Assembly: GCA_965116325.1 (NCBI GenBank)
Contig: OZ220675.1
Span: 1,984,001 to 2,048,000 of the forward strand
Source of the DNA: JAGWBF01 sp965116325
Lineage (GTDB): Bacteria; Chloroflexota; Dehalococcoidia; Lucifugimonadales; JAGWBF01
Direction of reading: 5' to 3'
Length of the DNA stretch: 64,000 nucleotides
Shown here: one piece after another, positions 9,208 through 19,300 of the stretch
How positions within the stretch are numbered: position 1 is the stretch's first letter
Layout of the letters: each line of letters starts with the position of its first letter
Program-made: the position numbers and the translations under genes
The notes under the pieces: generated by a model
The model's input: the letters and a program-made list of their open reading frames with translations, nothing else
Told to the model about the DNA's origin: nothing
Databases searched by the model: none

Positions 9208-9528
9208 ATGGCCAAGTTTCTACTGCAGTGCAACTACACCCCTGCAGGACTGCAGGGACTTCTGAAGGAGGGTGGCTCAGCCCGTCGGAAGGTCTTCCAG
9301 GATATCGCTGCCGAACAGGGCGGAAGCCTGGAGGCTTTCTACTACGCCTTCGGCGGGTCCGATCTTTACATGGTGTTCGACCTGCCGGACACAGCTACTG
9401 CTACAGCAGTCTCGCTGAGCATTGGGGCTGGGGGCGCCTTGGGTATTACTACCGTGCAGCTGATCACTCCGGAAGAGGTGGATGCTGCCTGCGGCAAGGT
9501 TGTCTCCTATCGGCCCCCAGGGGCGTAG
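9208..9528 (+). CDS. GYD-domain protein
   Basis: A small cytoplasmic protein of 106 residues with the compact GYD alpha-beta fold: KFLLQCNYTPAGLQGLLKEGG at the start, then FYYAFGGSDLYMVFDLPDT and a C-terminal LITPEEVDAA. GYD proteins resemble ferredoxin-like stress or dimeric barrel proteins, but their biochemical role is not established. The ATG at 9208 is chosen over an in-frame ATG at 9145 because a GGAGGT ribosome site lies directly in front of it. It stands alone between two divergent or convergent neighbours. Confidence 0.8.
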   Translation: MAKFLLQCNYTPAGLQGLLKEGGSARRKVFQDIAAEQGGSLEAFYYAFGGSDLYMVFDLPDTATATAVSLSIGAGGALGITTVQLITPEEVDAACGKVVSYRPPGA

Positions 9529-9704
9529 AGGCAACTCATCACCGGCCTGGTGCCCGTCGCTGCGGGAGGCTTCCCCCCGCGAGGCATGTCCCTGTGCCTA
9601 ATTCTTCACGAAGGTTAGCTTTGACGAGCCCTGTTGCACATGGGACTTCAAATAGACGCTAGTCGAAGTAAGTGGCGGGGTGGCCTGTAGACGTCCGCGA
9701 AAAC

Positions 9705-9734
9705 AATGAGGCCCCGGCTAGCCGGGGCCTCATT
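9705..9734 (-). terminator. Rho-independent terminator of katG
   Basis: A 30-bp perfect palindrome (AATGAGGCCCCGG and its complement around CTAG) is followed on the minus strand by GTTTTCG. It lies 20 bp past the katG stop codon. Confidence 0.75.
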
Positions 9735-9754
9735 ACGTTCAAGCTTCCTAAGCT

Positions 9755-11887
9755 CTAGGCCAGGTCAAAGCGGTCCAGGTTCATCACCTTGTCCCAAGAC
9801 GCTACAAAGTCCCGCACGAACTTCTGCTGACCATCGCTGCATCCGTACACCTCGGCGATGGCCCGCAGCTCCGAGTTGGACCCGAAGACCAGGTCCACCC
9901 TGGTGCCTGTCCACTTGACGCTGCCTGTCTTCCGATCGCGTCCTTCGAACACGCCCTCGGTTGAAGAGGAGGCCTGCCACTCGGTACCCATGTCCAGCAG
10001 GTTGGCGAAGAAGTCGTTGGTCAGCGCGCCGGGCCGATTGGTGAGGACGCCGTGTTGGGACTGGCCCGCGTTGGCGTTAAGGACGCGCAAGCCCCCGATC
10101 AGGGCCGTCATCTCCGGAGGGGTCAGCGTCAGCATGAACGCCCGCTCCACCAGCTGCTCCTCCGGGGATTCGCCGTTTCCAGCCTTTACGTAATTGCGGA
10201 AGCCGTCGGCTTTGGGTTCGAGCACGGAGAAGGACTCAACGTCGGTCCACTCCTGAGATGCATCAGTGCGCCCGGGAGCAAAGGGCACCTTCACGTCGTG
10301 ACCGGCGTTCTTTGCAGCCTGCTCCACGCCGGCGCATCCAGCCAGGACGATGAGGTCGGCCAGGGAGACTTTAGTGCCCCCTGCCTGGGAGCTGTTGAAC
10401 TCAGCCTGGATCTTCTCCAGGGCCGCCAGGACCTTCCCCAGGTCGGCAGGGTTGTTAACTTGCCAGTCTTTCTGCGGGGCTAGGCGGATGCGCGCGCCGT
10501 TGGCGCCGCCCCGCTTGTCGGTGCCTCGGAAGCTGGCAGCAGATGCCCAAGCGGTGGCGACCAATTGGGAGACCGACAGCCCCGATGCGAGCACCTTGGC
10601 CTTAAGGTCGGCTATCTCCTTTTCACCGATCAGGGGGTGATCTGTGTCTGGGACCGGGTCCTGCCAGATCAGCGTTTCTGTGGGGACCAGGGGTCCCAGA
10701 TACCTGCTCCGAGGGCCCATGTCCCGGTGGATCAGCTTGAACCAAGCCCGGGCAAAGGAATCTTCCAGGTCCGCAGGGTTGTCCAGGAAACGCTTTGCAA
10801 TGACCGCGTAGTCCGAGTCCATCTTCAAGGAAAGGTCCGTGGTGAGCATCATAGGTGCGTGCTTCTTCGACGGGTCGTGGGCGTCGGGCACGGTGGCTAC
10901 CTGGGCGGCGTTCCTTGGGGCGTACTGGGACTTGCCGGCGGGGCTCTTGGTCAGTTCCCACTCGTAGTTATGCAGGTTCTCGAAGAAGTTGTTGTCCCAC
11001 TTCACAGGGTTGGTGGTCCAGGCGCCTTCCAAGCCGCTGGTGAAGGAGTGGACGCCGTGGCCGTTGCCATAGCTGTTCTTCCAGCCGAGCCCCTGCTGCT
11101 CCATGGCGGAGCCCTCCGGGTCGGGGCCGACATTCTCCTCGCCAACGGCTCCATGGGCCTTGCCGAAGGTGTGTCCGCCGGCGATGAGGGCGACGGTCTC
11201 TTCGTCGTTCATGGCCATGCGGGCGAAGGTCTGGCGGATGTACTTTGCTGCCGCAACCGGGTCCGGGTTGCCGTTGGGTCCCTCAGGATTTACATAAATC
11301 AGGCCCATGTGGTCGGCGCCCAGGGGCTCCTGGAGGGTCCCCTCGGAATCGTGGCGCTCGCTTCCAAGCCACGTTTGCTCGGATCCCCAGTCCGTCTCAT
11401 CGGCTTCCCAAACGTCCGAGCGCCCGAACCCGAATCCAAAGGTCTTGAACCCCATCGATTCCAGGGCGCAGTTGCCCGCGAATATGATCAGGTCTGCCCA
11501 GGAGATCTGCTGGCCGTACTTCTGCTTGACGGGCCAGAGCAGGCGCCGGGCCTTGTCCAGGTTGGCGTTGTCGGGCCAGCTGTTGAGGGGCGCCAGGCGT
11601 TGGTAGCCCGACCCACCGCCGCCGCGCCCGTCGGTGATCCTGTAGGTTCCGGCGGCGTGCCATGTCATGCGGATGAACAGGGGTCCATAGTGGCCGTAGT
11701 CGGCAGGCCACCAATCCTGGGAAGTTGTCATAACCTGTTCGATGTCCTTCTTCAGGGCATCGACATCCAGGGACTTGAACGCTTCGGCGTAGCTGAAGTC
11801 CCTGCCCATAGGGTCCGATACGGGGGAGTTCTGGCGAAGGGACCTAAGGTTAAGCCGTTCCGGCCACCAGTACTGGTTCGAAGTCAA
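9755..11887 (-). CDS. katG: Catalase-peroxidase
   Basis: A bifunctional haem enzyme (710 aa) that removes hydrogen peroxide. Counting from the TTG start, the distal site R73-W76-H77 lies in IRMTWHAAGTYR, the Trp-Tyr-Met adduct partners are W76, Y198 and M224, and the proximal haem ligand is H239 in IAGGHTFGKAHG; the Y-to-M and M-to-H spacings match the family. The second, inactive half begins near residue 400. An ATG at 11974 exists, but TTG at 11885-11887 has AAAGGAG eight bases upstream and yields the standard LTSNQYWWPERLNL N-terminus, so TTG is preferred. The gene is monocistronic with its own terminator. No OxyR or PerR box was recognised. Confidence 0.96.
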   Translation of the reverse strand: MTSNQYWWPERLNLRSLRQNSPVSDPMGRDFSYAEAFKSLDVDALKKDIEQVMTTSQDWWPADYGHYGPLFIRMTWHAAGTYRITDGRGGGGSGYQRLAPLNSWPDNANLDKARRLLWPVKQKYGQQISWADLIIFAGNCALESMGFKTFGFGFGRSDVWEADETDWGSEQTWLGSERHDSEGTLQEPLGADHMGLIYVNPEGPNGNPDPVAAAKYIRQTFARMAMNDEETVALIAGGHTFGKAHGAVGEENVGPDPEGSAMEQQGLGWKNSYGNGHGVHSFTSGLEGAWTTNPVKWDNNFFENLHNYEWELTKSPAGKSQYAPRNAAQVATVPDAHDPSKKHAPMMLTTDLSLKMDSDYAVIAKRFLDNPADLEDSFARAWFKLIHRDMGPRSRYLGPLVPTETLIWQDPVPDTDHPLIGEKEIADLKAKVLASGLSVSQLVATAWASAASFRGTDKRGGANGARIRLAPQKDWQVNNPADLGKVLAALEKIQAEFNSSQAGGTKVSLADLIVLAGCAGVEQAAKNAGHDVKVPFAPGRTDASQEWTDVESFSVLEPKADGFRNYVKAGNGESPEEQLVERAFMLTLTPPEMTALIGGLRVLNANAGQSQHGVLTNRPGALTNDFFANLLDMGTEWQASSSTEGVFEGRDRKTGSVKWTGTRVDLVFGSNSELRAIAEVYGCSDGQQKFVRDFVASWDKVMNLDRFDLA

Positions 11888-12248
11888 CTTGTTTCTCCTT
11901 TCGGCGATATGCCAGGTAAAGCGCGGCCTTCCTAGACCTGGGCCCCTATTTTCTGCAGGGGCTTTCCTCGCCATCCACGGAGAAACCTTCGTATGCCAAA
12001 TTGGGATTCAATAAGGCTTTGCAGTCTCTCACCGGACATTCTCTCTACTGAATGGGCCCAGGGGGGCCCGCGCTTATAGCTGCATTTTCAGCGACCACTC
12101 GCTGCCAGCTTTCCATAATAGCAAATCGATTATCCCTTGGGCAATCCTGGCAGACAGGCCACTCAGGGCCCCACCCGTGCTTCCCGCTGTTGGCCTGTGG
12201 AAGCCCATGTCCACCCTATTCGGCGTACGCCCGGGAACTTGGCAGACG
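11888..12248. other. Intergenic region between katG and the toxin-antitoxin pair
   Basis: About 360 bp between divergent genes. Apart from the katG Shine-Dalgarno, no open frame with coding character, hairpin or recognised operator is visible. Confidence 0.5.
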
Positions 12249-12295
12249 TTGACCTGGGAGCCAATTTGTCGGCATAATTATGTGGTTGAAACAAC
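12249..12295 (+). promoter_or_regulatory. Promoter and possible autoregulatory site of the toxin-antitoxin operon
   Basis: TTGACC (12249-12254), an 18-bp spacer and CATAAT (12273-12278) lie 33 bp before the antitoxin ATG. Just after the -10 box is the short palindrome GTTG-AAA-CAAC (12285-12295), in the position where Phd-type antitoxins usually bind. Confidence 0.5.
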
Positions 12296-12310
12296 TGGTT
12301 GTAAAACTGT

Positions 12311-12562
12311 ATGCGTGAAATTCAAGCTACTGATGCAAAGACTCGATTGGCTGAACTCCTCCGCGCGGTCGAGTTTGGAGAGACCATTGCAATCACACGT
12401 CATGGCAGGACGGTAGCCCATTTGGTCCCCGCTCCAGCCCAAGACCGGGCCGCCCGGGAGCGTTCGGTGGAACGCTTCCGCCAACGGCGCGCCGGATGGG
12501 GGCGGGTCGAGTTCTCGACTGATGAGATTCTCCAGGCCCGCCATGAGGGACACGAATTGTGA
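12311..12562 (+). CDS. Phd/YefM-family type II antitoxin
   Basis: An 83-residue antitoxin. The first 55 residues match the Phd/YefM DNA-binding fold: REIQATDAKTRLAELLRAVE, then GETIAITRHGRTVAHLVPA. The charged C-terminal tail would wrap around the toxin. It should both neutralise the downstream PIN-domain RNase and repress the operon. The start ATG has no strong ribosome site and sits close to the predicted transcription start. The stop overlaps the toxin start by four bases (GTGA), indicating translational coupling. Confidence 0.85.
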   Translation: MREIQATDAKTRLAELLRAVEFGETIAITRHGRTVAHLVPAPAQDRAARERSVERFRQRRAGWGRVEFSTDEILQARHEGHEL

Positions 12563-12969
12563 GTGGATTGGTCGTCGATGCGTCGGTTGCTCTCTCCTGG
12601 CTCTTCGACGATGAAGATGAGCCGAGGGCGGCGCAAGCCCTGGAACTCCTGGCTGAGGATGGAGCCGTGGTGCCCCACTTGTGGCACCTGGAGACCCGGA
12701 ACGCCCTTCTGGTCGCCGAGCGCAGGGGTCGAATATCGGCTGCAGGAGTCAGGGAGCGCCTGGATGCGTTGAAGGGCTTGCCCGTCACAACGGACGAGGA
12801 AACTGACTTCCAGGCAGCCTTTGACCTGGCAAGAAACCATGAGCTGTCCTTCTACGATGCCCTCTACTTGGAGCTCGCCAAGAGACAAGGGACGAGGTTT
12901 GCCACCCTGGACGAAAGCCTCGGCCGGGCCGCCGTTGCCGAAGGCGTGGAGTTGCTCATTGGGAGATAA
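12559..12969 (+). CDS. VapC-type PIN-domain toxin
   Basis: A 136-residue endoribonuclease toxin of the VapC type. The acidic metal-binding residues of the PIN fold are seen: D in LVVDASVALSWLF near the N-terminus, E in HLWHLETRNALL, D in LSFYDALYLELAK, and D in FATLDESLG near the C-terminus. Family members cut specific tRNAs or rRNA when the antitoxin is degraded. It starts with GTG at 12559, inside the last codons of the antitoxin gene. The RNA target is not predictable from sequence. Confidence 0.88.
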   Translation: MSGLVVDASVALSWLFDDEDEPRAAQALELLAEDGAVVPHLWHLETRNALLVAERRGRISAAGVRERLDALKGLPVTTDEETDFQAAFDLARNHELSFYDALYLELAKRQGTRFATLDESLGRAAVAEGVELLIGR

Positions 12970-13024
12970 GCTGCTTCACTCACGTCGAAGACGCACCTGG
13001 TAGGCGTGCAATGCCGGCAGGCAT

Positions 13025-13504
13025 CTAGAGCCGGTCGAACCCCTTCCAGCCGGGTATGGCAGCAGCCTGGCGCACCCACTCCGTCATTTGTGCCTCGTCC
13101 AGCTCTCCCTCGTGGATATCGACCCAGCGGGAGTCCGGGTCCTTGCCAGAGCCAGGCGGGAGAGGCTGGAGGGAAGCCCCGTTGAGAAAGGTCACCTTCA
13201 CGTAGCGCGTGAAGACATGGTAGCTCACGAACCAGCCTTCGCCCTCGATGCCGTACCAGGGCGAGTTCCACCTCACAGCCTTCCGCACGTTGGGGACGGC
13301 ACGCACAATCAAGTCGTCTAGGCGGCGCCCAAGATCCAGCTTCCATCCAGGCATGGCCGCGATGTAGGCCTGCACGGGAGGGTCGCCATCTCCCTTGGCG
13401 ATCTGGGGGTTGCCGCCCGAAAGGAGCACGGGCCCGGCTCCCGCGTTATCTGTTGCAGAGGCGGGCCCATCTTTCTTCCCCTTCCGGGGCTGCCTACCAG
13501 GCAT
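13025..13504 (-). CDS. DUF1801-family protein
   Basis: About 160 residues. A basic, low-complexity N-terminus (about 40 residues) precedes the YdhG/DUF1801 fold: VQAYIAAMPGW, then VRKAVRWNSPWYGIEGEGWFVSYHVFTRYVKVTFLNGASL and DIHEGELDEAQMTEWVRQAA. Proteins with this fold bind small ligands or iron in some bacteria, but most are uncharacterised. The ATG at 13504 is preferred to the GTG three codons upstream because GAGG sits eight bases before it. It is convergent with the toxin gene. Confidence 0.75.
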   Translation of the reverse strand: MPGRQPRKGKKDGPASATDNAGAGPVLLSGGNPQIAKGDGDPPVQAYIAAMPGWKLDLGRRLDDLIVRAVPNVRKAVRWNSPWYGIEGEGWFVSYHVFTRYVKVTFLNGASLQPLPPGSGKDPDSRWVDIHEGELDEAQMTEWVRQAAAIPGWKGFDRL

Positions 13505-13546
13505 GGCATTCACCTCGGATTCCGTTCCACTATTCGAAATCTCGTC

Positions 13547-14263
13547 TTAGTCTGTCGCTTCTTCTCCAACAAACTCCCGGCGTCCCTTGATGATTCCCGC
13601 GCCTATGACAATTATGCAGAGGGAGCCGAAGAGCAGCACAACGTTGCTGGCGACGGCTACTCCATGAAGGTCGATGGCTGGGACATGCTCGGCGATCATG
13701 AGCACGACAAAGCTGGCCAGGCCTGTTAGGGACAACCCCAGCGCTGCCAGCTTGAAGATGCTCATGCCCTCGAACCGGCGGGCCAGTCCGTAGCCGAATA
13801 TAGCAGAGCCGATGGAAGTGACGTAGAGGAAGGCAAAGTGAATACCCGCTGCCGCGGCGAACAGGGTCGTGGCCATCGCCTCCTCTTCAGAGGCGGTGCT
13901 TCCGACGCCGTGGGCAAGAATGTGGATCAGGACGTGCCTCACGCTCAACTCGATGATGAGGAAGGCGTACCCGACCAGGAAGATGTTCAGCGCAAAGCCG
14001 GACACCCGGTCCATGACCGAGCCGCCGCTGAAGGCCCGCTGCAGGGTGTTCAACCCGAACCAGTAGAGCACCACGCTGATTACGAAGATCGACGTCACGA
14101 CCTGAGCTATTCCAGAGTTGTCTCCCAGAACGCCCGCCGCTTCCGCGAAGCTGGCGGAGTCAGTAGGGTCGATGATCAGTCCTCCCGGGGTGAGCATCGA
14201 TCCAATGAAACCCAGGACCACAGCAAGAACAAGAGACCAACCAGCCGCCAAGTTCATCGTCAT
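13547..14263 (-). CDS. Multi-pass membrane protein, paralogue of the protein at 22742
   Basis: A 238-residue integral membrane protein with six or seven hydrophobic segments. The N-terminal block WSLVLAVVLGFIGSMLTPGG followed by LIIDPTDSASFAEAAGVLGD matches the beginning of the 22742-23422 protein (LSLIFGPVIAFVFFLIEPGG, then LLIDSVKVSDSVGAIM), so the two are paralogues. No catalytic motif is visible and I do not recognise a named family. It lies between DUF1801 and the NCS2 permease genes on the same strand, but gaps do not argue strongly for an operon. Confidence 0.65.
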   Translation of the reverse strand: MTMNLAAGWSLVLAVVLGFIGSMLTPGGLIIDPTDSASFAEAAGVLGDNSGIAQVVTSIFVISVVLYWFGLNTLQRAFSGGSVMDRVSGFALNIFLVGYAFLIIELSVRHVLIHILAHGVGSTASEEEAMATTLFAAAAGIHFAFLYVTSIGSAIFGYGLARRFEGMSIFKLAALGLSLTGLASFVVLMIAEHVPAIDLHGVAVASNVVLLFGSLCIIVIGAGIIKGRREFVGEEATD

Positions 14264-14514
14264 TTCATCCCCCGCAAGTGAGACTTCTGGACATGGTATC
14301 TCAAGTGGAAATACCAGCGCAATCGTACTCGGCCAGGTACTGCCCGACTGCAGGGATGGCGGGGGTAATGAGACTGGGTGGGGATGTGAGAAGCCTAGGT
14401 GCAGGGAGGCAGGCTAAAATGCCGCCCAGGCCCTTGGTTTAGCCTTTGAGGCGGACGACTGAGGGTACACTCCTTGGGCGCTCCCAGCCGACCACTACCA
14501 AGAATCCTGCCCCA

Positions 14515-16251
14515 CTATTTGTTCACGCGGCAACTGATGATGTCTATGCCGTAGTATTTGCGGTGATGTACTGACGATGCGTAGTGGCGCAGGATGCGGA
14601 CAGATAGTTCCTGTTCATCTTCCAGCGCTTGGTCCTGGTCCAGATAGGCCATGCGATTCTCGATATTCCCCTGGGTGGCATCGTCCAGCGCGACCAGGAT
14701 TTCAAGCTCAGCCGAGCTGCTGTCAGGGCGAATCGTGGCGACCAAGCTGCGCTTCCGCTCGTCCGGGCCATCGGCCCCTTCATTGAGCAAGCTCAACATG
14801 ACCTCTTCCCCTACCAGGCGGAGCCGGCCTTTACCGTCTTCAGTCCAAGAATGCCTGTCCGCGAACTGGCAGAGAAAGCCGTCCATCGCGGGAAGTGAAG
14901 CCTCGGACAGGTCGATCCGCAGCTTCTTGGCGCGAAGCCCCGATAGTTCCGTGGAGGCGGTCATGATTATGGCCGTAATACCGCCGATGACAATGGTGTT
15001 GCCTACCAGGTGGCTGGTAGTCCCTTCGAACAAACCACTGAGCGCCCCTGCGGACAAACCCGAAACCATGGAAATGCCGGTGATGGCGGCCCTCTTCTGG
15101 TCAACTTGTCCCGTGAAGACCGTTTTGGCGCCCTCGATGAATAGCATGCCGAAAATGATCATGTACACCGCACCAACCACCGGGCTGGGGATGGCCACCA
15201 GTACGGCCAGCAGCTTGGAAAAGAAGGCAACCGCTATGGTCAGAAGTCCCAAGTACACGCCGACACTCATGGCGGCTACACCTGTAAAGCCAATGTAGAC
15301 CACAGTGGCCGACCACGGCGCGGCGACTGGTAATGTCCCCAGGAGACCGGACAGTAGGGTGCCTACCCCGTACACATTCAAGCCACCCTGCACCGATCGG
15401 AAATCGATGGCCGCTTGATTCCGGTAAGAGGCGCGGTGAATCACCGACAGATCTCCAACCGCTTTCATAAAGGCGGTGAGATTCACCAGCACGAAGACTG
15501 GGAGCAGGGCCCAGAAATCGGGGCCAAGGTTCAGTTCCCGCCCCGGCCACGAAAAATGAGGCAGGCTCACCCAGGAAGCGTCCACTATGACCTTGGTGTC
15601 GTAAAAGCCCAAGGGCACGGCCACCACCATACCGACGACTACAGTGGCTGGCAGGATCCACATCCGCCAAAATGCCGTGCCTTGCAGGGAGATCAGGACC
15701 CCAACCGACAGAGCAGCCAATCCCGGCGCCAGGAAAAGCAACGTGGACCCGTCTTCTGGCGGAATAACAGCTCTGCTGATGATGAAGGGCATGGCGGAAA
15801 CCGCCACAAGCATTATCACCACCCCGCTCACTGTTTGGGTAAATATCCGCCGGAGGGAGGCAAGGCGCAGGGTCAAAACAGACTGGACCAGGGTGGAGGC
15901 GACCAATAAGCTGGCCATCAAACCAGGTCCTCCGACCTCGAGGGCCAAGGCGCTGACCGCCAGGAAGGGAACATTGAAGTTTGAAACGATGAGGCGGCCT
16001 GAACCCACATAACGCAGCCGAAGGGCCTGAAGGATCATACCGGCTCCGGTGACTGCCAGCGCGGTAAATGTCACCCATGACAGATAGTCTCCAGACTCGC
16101 CGGATGCCCGCACGACCAGCGCCGCCAGCATGACGAGACCGATCGTGTTGGGTATGAATATCTGAATCGCCGAGGATATCGCCAGTAGAGGCGGGCACTT
16201 CTCATCCGGTTCGTACCGGAGTTCGTGTCGTCCTTGGGACTTTAGAAACAT
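14515..16251 (-). CDS. NCS2 (xanthine/uracil) permease-like protein with a soluble C-terminal domain
   Basis: A 578-residue protein. Residues 20-450 form about 12-14 membrane segments of the nucleobase:cation symporter-2 fold, with the family's core half-helix region at SGLLGTLPVAAPWSATVVYIGFTGV, where the usual Asn of the NAT signature is replaced. Residues 455-578 are soluble: FADRHSWTEDGKGRLRLVGEEVMLSLLNEG, then a hydrophilic stretch ending in HYASSVHHRKYYGIDIISCRV. The EEVMLSLLNE element resembles the N-box of GHKL/anti-sigma ATPases, so a signalling or regulatory role is possible, though that is inference. Usual NCS2 permeases end after the membrane domain. The substrate is unknown. Confidence 0.75.
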   Translation of the reverse strand: MFLKSQGRHELRYEPDEKCPPLLAISSAIQIFIPNTIGLVMLAALVVRASGESGDYLSWVTFTALAVTGAGMILQALRLRYVGSGRLIVSNFNVPFLAVSALALEVGGPGLMASLLVASTLVQSVLTLRLASLRRIFTQTVSGVVIMLVAVSAMPFIISRAVIPPEDGSTLLFLAPGLAALSVGVLISLQGTAFWRMWILPATVVVGMVVAVPLGFYDTKVIVDASWVSLPHFSWPGRELNLGPDFWALLPVFVLVNLTAFMKAVGDLSVIHRASYRNQAAIDFRSVQGGLNVYGVGTLLSGLLGTLPVAAPWSATVVYIGFTGVAAMSVGVYLGLLTIAVAFFSKLLAVLVAIPSPVVGAVYMIIFGMLFIEGAKTVFTGQVDQKRAAITGISMVSGLSAGALSGLFEGTTSHLVGNTIVIGGITAIIMTASTELSGLRAKKLRIDLSEASLPAMDGFLCQFADRHSWTEDGKGRLRLVGEEVMLSLLNEGADGPDERKRSLVATIRPDSSSAELEILVALDDATQGNIENRMAYLDQDQALEDEQELSVRILRHYASSVHHRKYYGIDIISCRVNK

Positions 16252-16323
16252 TTAGGCAGTACCCGATTGCAACGGTCCACCAACAAAATGCAGATATTCG
16301 ACAATCGACACATATGATACGAT

Positions 16324-19300
16324 ATGCAGTTAGAACGTACTAGAGAGGATTATACTTTGGGAACTAAGCAGCAGGGCAAGAGACACGAGCATCGGACAGA
16401 CCTAACGTTCCGGCCGGCATCCGCCGGCTTACTGAGGGGACTGTTCTTGTTTCTGGTTGTGGCTTCTTTTGCAGCCTTCGTCGTTGCCTGTGGCGGCGAC
16501 CCTACTCCAACTCCCGAGCCGACGCCGGAATCCACGGCCACTGCCGCACCGACCACAACCCCGGAACCCGAGCCGGAACCAACGGCCACCGCCACACCGA
16601 CTGCAACCCCGGAACCCGAGCCGGTAAATGAAGACGACGCGCTGACGCGCGCCTACGTCGAGAAGGCTATTGCCTACTACGAAGCCAACGGCCGGGACGC
16701 GACGATCGAATACTACAAGAGCGAAGAGAGCATTGAGGCAGGCCGATACCTGCACTTAATCAGCAAGGATGAAGGCATCCTGCTGGCAATGCCCTTCTAT
16801 CATAATTTCCTGGGAAGCAAGCAGGAATCTGCTACGCCCCTATTGGAAGTCGCTACCGAGGAAGGCGCCTGGTATGAGGGACAAGGAATATTCGTAGTGG
16901 AGACGACCGCAGGCTTCTCAATCAGGCAGGGGCCGATGCGGAACTACCTTGTCCTGCGCGATGGCCTCATCTTCATATCCGGCCACTCTACCCTCCAGGA
17001 GAATGTGGCGGAGGCCACCAAGGACTACGTAAGCCGCGCAATAGCCCTTTACGAGAGCGAGGGGCTTGAAGCCACGGTTGCCCACTATAACAACCCCGAC
17101 AGCTTGGAGGGAATCTTCTACCTGTTCCTGATTGGCGCGGATGATAACTACCTGGCCCACCCCATTTTCCCGCACCTGATAGGGACCGACATCAAGGACG
17201 TCATTGGCTCCGATGGACAGGAACTGGGCAAAGAGATAGCTCGTGCAACCGAGGACGGCATCTGGGTGGAGTACCTGTGGCCCAACCCGATAACACGGTT
17301 GGAGGAGCCAAAGACCACCTGGGCCATCCGTCACAATGGCCTCATCTTTGCCTCCGGCTACTACACCGTGGGCGAAACGCCGGAGCCTCCTGCCTGGCAG
17401 GGCGCGGACCCGCGTGAGTACACAGTGGAGTACGTGGAGCGGGCAATAGCGCGCTACGAGCGGGACGGCCTGGAATCCATGCTCAACTACTACAACAGCG
17501 TCGCCAGCTTCGAGGGCGAGTGGTATCTCTTTGCCACCGACGAGAACGACATCTATCACGTACATCCGCTGATTCCCCGCTTGATAGGCATGGACATTAA
17601 GGATGTGGTGGGTTCCGACGGCTACGAGCTGGGCAAGGAGCTGGCCAAGGCCGGAGAGGGAGAAGGCGTGTGGGTGGAATACCTGTGGCCGCACCCGGTG
17701 ACGCTTAAGGAAGTGCCAAAGGTAGGGTACGCCGTGCGCCGGGACGGGATGATCTTCGCATCGGGCTACTATCCGGGCGTCACCGATCCCGAGTCCTACA
17801 CCCAAGCCTACGTCCAGAAGGCTATGGACTATTATGACAGCCAAGGCTTGGAGGCTACGGTTGCGCACTACAACAGCCCTGAGAGCATAGATGGCTCTTA
17901 CTGGCTGATGATGGTCGATCCCAAGGGTGTCATCGTTGTAGCGGGCGCGGAGCAAGCGCTGGTTGGGGTGGATGCCCGCCAGTTCCAGGGGGTTGTGGCT
18001 GGAGAGCCAATCGGAGAATCGCTCCTGAGCGCCACAGAGGAAGGCCACTGGTTCAAGTACTTGTGGTCCAATCCCAGGACTGCGGGCCAATTGACGGTAT
18101 ACCTCTGGATAATCCGTCACGACGGATACGTCTTCTCGTCTGCCTACTACGTTGAGGGTGACTACGAGGCGCCGCCGTCCACCGATCCCGACGAGGCGCT
18201 GACCCTCGCCTATGTGCAGAAGGCCATCGAATTCTACGAAGAGAATGGCTTGGAGGACACGGCTGCCTACTACAGGAATCCGGCAAGCGCCGAAAATGGG
18301 CGATCGTTAATCCTGATAGACAAAGCCGAAAGCACGCTACTGGTATACCCGAATATTCCCGCCCTGGAAGGGCAATACGTTGGCCCAGGCTCGTCATTTT
18401 CGGGTTTCGCGACGTTGATAGAAGCCGCCACCGAGGAGGGCTATTGGTCCACTACTCAGGGCATCAATCCGGTCACTAAGCTAGAGGAACCTCGGAGAAT
18501 CCTCGGCGTCCTTCACGACGGCCTGGTGTTTTCCTCCAGCCATTCGGCATTGGTGGAAGATGTAGCTGATTCCGTTAAGGAATACGTCAGCAAGGCCATA
18601 GCCAAATACGAAAGCGACGGCTTGGACGCCGCCATAGCCCACTACAACACCCAGGAGAGCCTGGACGGCCAGTTCTATCTGTTCCTCATCGGCGCGGACG
18701 ATAACTACCTGGCCCATCCCATCTTTCCCCACCTCATCGGCACCGACATCAAGGATGTGGTCGGCTCCGACGGCCAGGAGCTGGGCGAAGAGATAGCCCA
18801 GGCCACGGAGGAGGGCATTTGGGTTGAATACCTGTGGCCTCATCCCGTTTCCAGAAAGGAACAGCAAAAGGTCACCTGGGCCGTTCGCCACCAAGGGCTG
18901 ATATTCGCTTCCGGTTACTACGCTGGCGAGCCCGAGACTGGCACCCCGGCCTGGCTGGACGCCGACCCACGGGAATACACCGTGCAGTACGTGGAGCGGG
19001 CCGTTGAGCGTTACCAGCGCGACGGCCTGGAATCCATGCTCAACTACTACAACAGCGTCGCCAGCTTCGAGGGCGAGTGGTATCTCTTCGGCACGGACGA
19101 AAACGACATCTATCACGTCCACCCGCTAATTCCCCGCCTGATAGGGACTGACATCAAGGACGTGGTCGGTTCCGACGGTTACGAACTGGGCAACGAGCTG
19201 GCCAAGGCCATCGACGGCGGCGAAGGAGTCTGGGTGGAGTATTTGTGGCCTCATCCGGTGACGCTTAAGGAAGTTCCCAAGGTGGGCTACGCCGTGCGTC

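Noticed and set aside
10565..11935. 456-codon open frame opposite katG
   Set aside because: It lies fully within katG on the other strand and shows no known domain; it follows from the high GC content.
16918..18120. 400-codon open frame opposite the Cache lipoprotein
   Set aside because: Repetitive antisense of the Cache units, with no start signal or domain.
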